Origin: Methanolinea sp. SDB
GTDB taxonomy: Archaea; Halobacteriota; Methanomicrobia; Methanomicrobiales; Methanospirillaceae
DNA length: 7,583 bases
Assembly (NCBI GenBank): GCA_001412335.1
Contig: LKUF01000409.1
Location: 1 to 7,583 of the forward strand
Reading direction: 5' to 3'
Numbering within the stretch: position 1 is the stretch's first letter; each line of letters opens with the position of its first letter. A program made the translations under genes and the position numbers. Positions 5,742 to 7,583 of the stretch are shown here, piece after piece. The notes beneath the pieces were generated by a model. The model ran no database searches, had not been told where the DNA came from, and saw only the letters and a program-made list of their open reading frames with translations.

Positions 5742-5885
5742 GGTTGGGTCTGATGATCGTATGCTGTGGGCATGCGACAAATCCTGGCCACAGCCCAACT
5801 TTCAGACAATAGATCTCCGGTGTACCAATGCACGGACCCCTCTGACCTGCACACTATCAGAGGACCCGGTTTTCTCCTTTTTAAA
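5742..5885 (+). ncRNA. candidate structured small RNA (speculative)
   Basis: A GC-richer stretch directly after the AT-rich promoter-like island has several possible stems. GTTGGG (5743-5748) pairs with CCCAAC (5794-5799). CGTATGC (5758-5764) pairs with GCATGCG (5770-5776, one G-U), and its loop TGTGG (5765-5769) is complementary to CCACA (5788-5792), so a pseudoknot or a switch between two folds is possible. CCTCTGA (5839-5845) pairs with TCAGAGG (5857-5863). TTTT (5870-5873) and TTTTT (5878-5882) follow and could terminate transcription. No known RNA family is recognised. A 100-codon open frame (5761-6063) overlaps; its ATG would be nearly leaderless from the second TATA-like run, but its base use and composition do not look protein-coding. 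No expression evidence is available. Confidence 0.3.
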
Positions 5886-6065
5886 AATCACCCTGAAACA
5901 ACCTGCCGGGTGCATGGGTTTTCCTCTCTATAGGGGGTTGTACCCGTCCAGTGTATCCGGCTCCAAAAAAAATCACATGGTCCTCGATGAGAGAAAAACA
6001 CAAAGTGAAAATGGCCGGGTCATTTTGACTCAAGAGAGTAAACTGACGACTTTTCCACGATAACC

Positions 6066-6111
6066 CGTGCATATTCGTTCATGCGAATGGCAGAGCTGCC
6101 TCCTCTGCACG
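6066..6111. other. compact foldable element, three-way-junction-like
   Basis: CGTGCA (6066-6071) pairs with TGCACG (6106-6111). Inside lie ATTCG (6073-6077) with CGAAT (6084-6088), and GGCA (6089-6092) with TGCC (6097-6100). An alternative pairs GCAGAG (6090-6095) with CTCTGC (6103-6108). It is too short for a tRNA and lacks tRNA landmarks. It may be part of an RNA or a DNA-binding site. Confidence 0.3.
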
Positions 6112-6365
6112 AAAAAAGGCCTCCTCGCTGTGTCCTGTGGGCGGAATGAAATTACCTGTTCTTCAGAGGTATCCAGTCTTAGTCATTCATCCGCCGCCGG
6201 GGAGTCCTCCCAGAACTCATACCCAATTGCTCAAATTATGACGGTGAATCGGCCTCGCGGTATTTTTTCGGGCGGCGGCGTTCATCCTGTTGGGGGTTTG
6301 GGGGGCAAGAACCACCGGTGTTTGCATGATGAGGGATCCCCCCCCACACACAATAGCGAAGAGCC

Positions 6366-6372
6366 AAAAAAA
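6366..6372 (-). terminator. T-tract terminator of the Yip1-family gene
   Basis: On the minus strand a run of seven T begins five bases after the TGA stop. The arrangement is the same as at the end of the PEGA gene: stop, five bases, T7. Confidence 0.6.
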
Positions 6373-6377
6373 GAGTG

Positions 6378-6983
6378 TCACGCTGGCCCTGCAGTGGTCA
6401 CGGTCACCGTAGAGATGACAAAATAAGACGCGATCAGGACCAGAATGATGAGCAGTACGATGACTGCTGCGAGGTAGGCGGCGACAGCCCTCCCGGTGGA
6501 GATGCCGTGCAACTCGCGGAGCCCGAGGATCTCCACCACAATGGACCAGAGACCGCCGATGAATGCACCGATGATGGGTACCCACCCGATTATCATGAAT
6601 GGGGTGCATCCGTACATCACGGCCTTCATCGTCTCGATGTACCCCTTCCTCCCTCCAAACAGGTACACCCAGAGGTGGAACCAGGCCCCGGCAATAAAGA
6701 CGAAGACGAGAGTCAGAACGATCACGATGATCGCCCATATGATGATGCCAGCCCCGGCAGCCAGCGGGAGGGCGATTCCAAGACCGGAAAACACCTGGTC
6801 AATCACTGTTACTGTTGTGCTGATGATGACGAGGGTGACGATGGATGAGAGGATGACATTGATGAGCAGAATTACGATAAAATACTTCAGGGCATCGCCG
6901 ATATCCGCATTCTTCACCTTCCCGAAGGTCTCGACGGGAGCGAGGAGGAAGCCCCTGACCAGGTCAATTGTGTCTTGTTTCAT
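6378..6983 (-). CDS. Yip1-family integral membrane protein
   Basis: The 201-residue protein starts with an amphipathic segment typical of the family (DLVRGFLLAPVETFGKVK) and then has about five hydrophobic helices, near 32-55, 67-85, 85-110, 125-155 and 165-192. The region YGCTPFMIIGWVPIIGAFIG followed by GLWSIVVEILGLRELHGIS is the Yip1 hallmark: a G-x-x-P turn, a proline-rich helix and a G-L-R-E-x-H-G-x-S segment. Bacterial and archaeal members are membrane proteins of unknown role, named for eukaryotic Rab-interacting proteins. No ribosome-binding site precedes the ATG, so a leaderless transcript is likely; a weak AT-rich run near 7008-7018 could be its TATA element. No neighbour suggests a pathway. 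Confidence 0.82.
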   Translation of the reverse strand: MKQDTIDLVRGFLLAPVETFGKVKNADIGDALKYFIVILLINVILSSIVTLVIISTTVTVIDQVFSGLGIALPLAAGAGIIIWAIIVIVLTLVFVFIAGAWFHLWVYLFGGRKGYIETMKAVMYGCTPFMIIGWVPIIGAFIGGLWSIVVEILGLRELHGISTGRAVAAYLAAVIVLLIILVLIASYFVISTVTVTTAGPA

Positions 6984-7162
6984 ACACTATTTACTAAGGT
7001 CTGCAATTGGTATTGAAAATTTCTTCAGGAAACAGGATATCGCCCAAAAAGCATGAGACACGAATGAACCTGGCGATTATCCCTGGTTTCATGGAACAGG
7101 GAGGAGAGCGGGAGTGTTCTCCCCACCCGGTCCCAGAGGCGGTACACGAAAATTCCAGGGGT

Positions 7163-7501
7163 TTACAGGACACCTGGACCATGCTCCCGTGTGCGCACCC
7201 TGATTGCATCCTCCACGGGGATAACGAAGATCTTTCCGTCCCCAATGGACCCGGTGGCGGCCACGTCACATATGAGGTCGACCACCTTCCCTGCAACCGG
7301 ATCGTCTACAACCATCTCTATCTTGGTCTTTGGGATCATATCGACAACATACTCGGCACCCCTCCATTGCTGGGTGATACCTTTCTGTTTTCCACGACCC
7401 TTCACCTCGGTCACGGTCATTGATTCGATTCCCTCCCTTTCGAGGGCTGTCTTGACCGCTTCAAATTTCACGGACCTGATTATCGCTTCAATCTTCTTCA
7501 T
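7163..7501 (-). CDS. glnK: PII nitrogen regulatory protein (GlnK/GlnB family)
   Basis: The 112-residue length is the standard for PII. The T-loop region runs about 36-54, with Gly37, Gln39 and RGAEYVVD; Tyr51 is at the position uridylylated in enterobacteria. Lys58 follows in PKTKIEMVV. The C-terminal signature TGSIGDGKIFVIPVEDAIRV (83-102) has the nucleotide-binding residues Gly87, Asp88, Gly89, Lys90, Arg101 and Arg103. PII trimers bind ATP or ADP and 2-oxoglutarate, and dock onto targets through the T-loop. GGAG lies seven bases before the ATG. The ATG overlaps the stop of an ammonium transporter gene (ATGA), so this is the GlnK type that blocks Amt when nitrogen is ample. Methanogens often carry several PII paralogues; which one this is cannot be told here. 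Confidence 0.95.
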   Translation of the reverse strand: MKKIEAIIRSVKFEAVKTALEREGIESMTVTEVKGRGKQKGITQQWRGAEYVVDMIPKTKIEMVVDDPVAGKVVDLICDVAATGSIGDGKIFVIPVEDAIRVRTREHGPGVL

Positions 7502-7583
7502 GATCTCTCTCCGTCAATTGCCGGTTCTGTCAGGATGAAATTTGGATATGCGCTCACTCCATGCTCACCGATATCAAGCCCCT
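7498..7583 (-). CDS. amtB: ammonium transporter Amt, C-terminal end only
   Basis: The last 27 codons of a gene that enters from the right edge read GLDIGEHGVSAYPN followed by FILTEPAIDGERS and a TGA stop. The GLD-x-G-x-HG-x-x-AY motif is the conserved cytoplasmic tail of Amt/MEP ammonium channels, which takes part in coupling between subunits and in PII binding. The frame is too short to be obvious alone, but motif and position leave little doubt: amt directly before glnK is a widespread pair in bacteria and archaea. The stop overlaps the PII start by four bases, so translation is probably coupled. The membrane part lies outside the window. Confidence 0.85.
   Translation of the reverse strand, partial: GLDIGEHGVSAYPNFILTEPAIDGERS

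Larger units (their letters stand above)
5886..6377. other. intergenic region without a convincing gene
   Basis: About 490 bases between the candidate RNA and the Yip1 gene. Open frames on both strands here have low-complexity or out-of-frame character, lack ribosome-binding sites and match no family I recognise. Visible items are a compact foldable element at 6066-6111, G-rich runs at 6290-6306 (five and six G), a run of eight C (6338-6345), the palindrome CACCGGTG near 6312, and the Yip1 terminator. The region could hold degraded genes or untranslated RNAs. Confidence 0.5.

Noticed and set aside
5750..5846. C/D box guide RNA (TGATGA at 5751-5756 with CTGA at 5842-5845)
   Set aside because: About 95 bases separate the boxes, longer than archaeal C/D RNAs (about 50-70), and no convincing C'/D' boxes lie between.
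5761..6063. 100-codon plus-strand open frame
   Set aside because: No ribosome-binding site, no recognisable motif, weak third-position bias, and it overlaps stem-forming sequence and internal T-tracts. A leaderless orphan protein is not excluded.
6066..6111. tRNA or tRNA fragment
   Set aside because: Too short, no TTCRA T-loop, no anticodon arm geometry and no acceptor-stem pairing of seven bases.
6268..6306. G-quadruplex from the G-rich runs
   Set aside because: Only two runs of three or more G lie close together; the other run is separated by a long loop, so a stable quadruplex is not supported.
6067..6426. 119-codon plus-strand open frame starting with GTG
   Set aside because: Composition is Ser/Gly/His-rich without domain signal, and its end runs antisense into the Yip1 gene.

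Overview
The window looks like chromosomal DNA of a euryarchaeal methanogen, most likely from the Methanomicrobiales (Methanoculleus/Methanofollis-like). The reasons are an archaeal Lsm (Sm-like) protein, a surface protein built of PEGA repeats with a C-terminal membrane anchor ending in lysines, an archaeal type of ABC ATPase with an extra C-terminal domain, TATA-box promoters sitting about 25 bp before nearly leaderless starts, and T-tract terminators. The genus is an inference; no rRNA or other marker gene is present.

Layout. Positions 1-266 hold no gene, only GC-rich inverted repeats of REP type and a T-tract terminator. A minus-strand gene (267-1613) encodes a secreted, membrane-anchored protein with five PEGA domains. 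A minus-strand operon follows: lipoprotein substrate-binding protein (3972-4865), FecCD/BtuC permease (2965-3987) and ATPase (1697-2968), with overlapping ends. It is a complete Type II importer for a corrinoid, siderophore or haem-like ligand. Divergent from it, sharing an 86-bp promoter region that carries two overlapping inverted repeats, is a plus-strand pair: Lsm (4952-5188) and a small winged-helix protein with a four-cysteine cluster (5196-5534).

Positions 5535-6377 form an 843-bp region with no convincing protein gene. It contains a T-tract terminator, two tandem 45/47-bp repeats plus a partial third copy, a sharply AT-rich promoter-like island, a GC-richer stretch that can fold with a possible pseudoknot and ends in T-tracts (candidate small RNA), and a second compact foldable element near 6066-6111. 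This is the least explained part of the window.

The right end is minus-strand again: a Yip1-family membrane protein (6378-6983) and a PII nitrogen sensor (7163-7501). The PII start overlaps the stop of an ammonium transporter gene, of which only the last 27 codons are in the window. Amt and PII work together: PII senses ATP/ADP and 2-oxoglutarate and gates ammonium uptake.

The points most worth following up are the Lsm/winged-helix Fe-S candidate pair facing the importer, the operator-like palindromes between them, and the repeat-promoter-structured-RNA block at 5574-5885.
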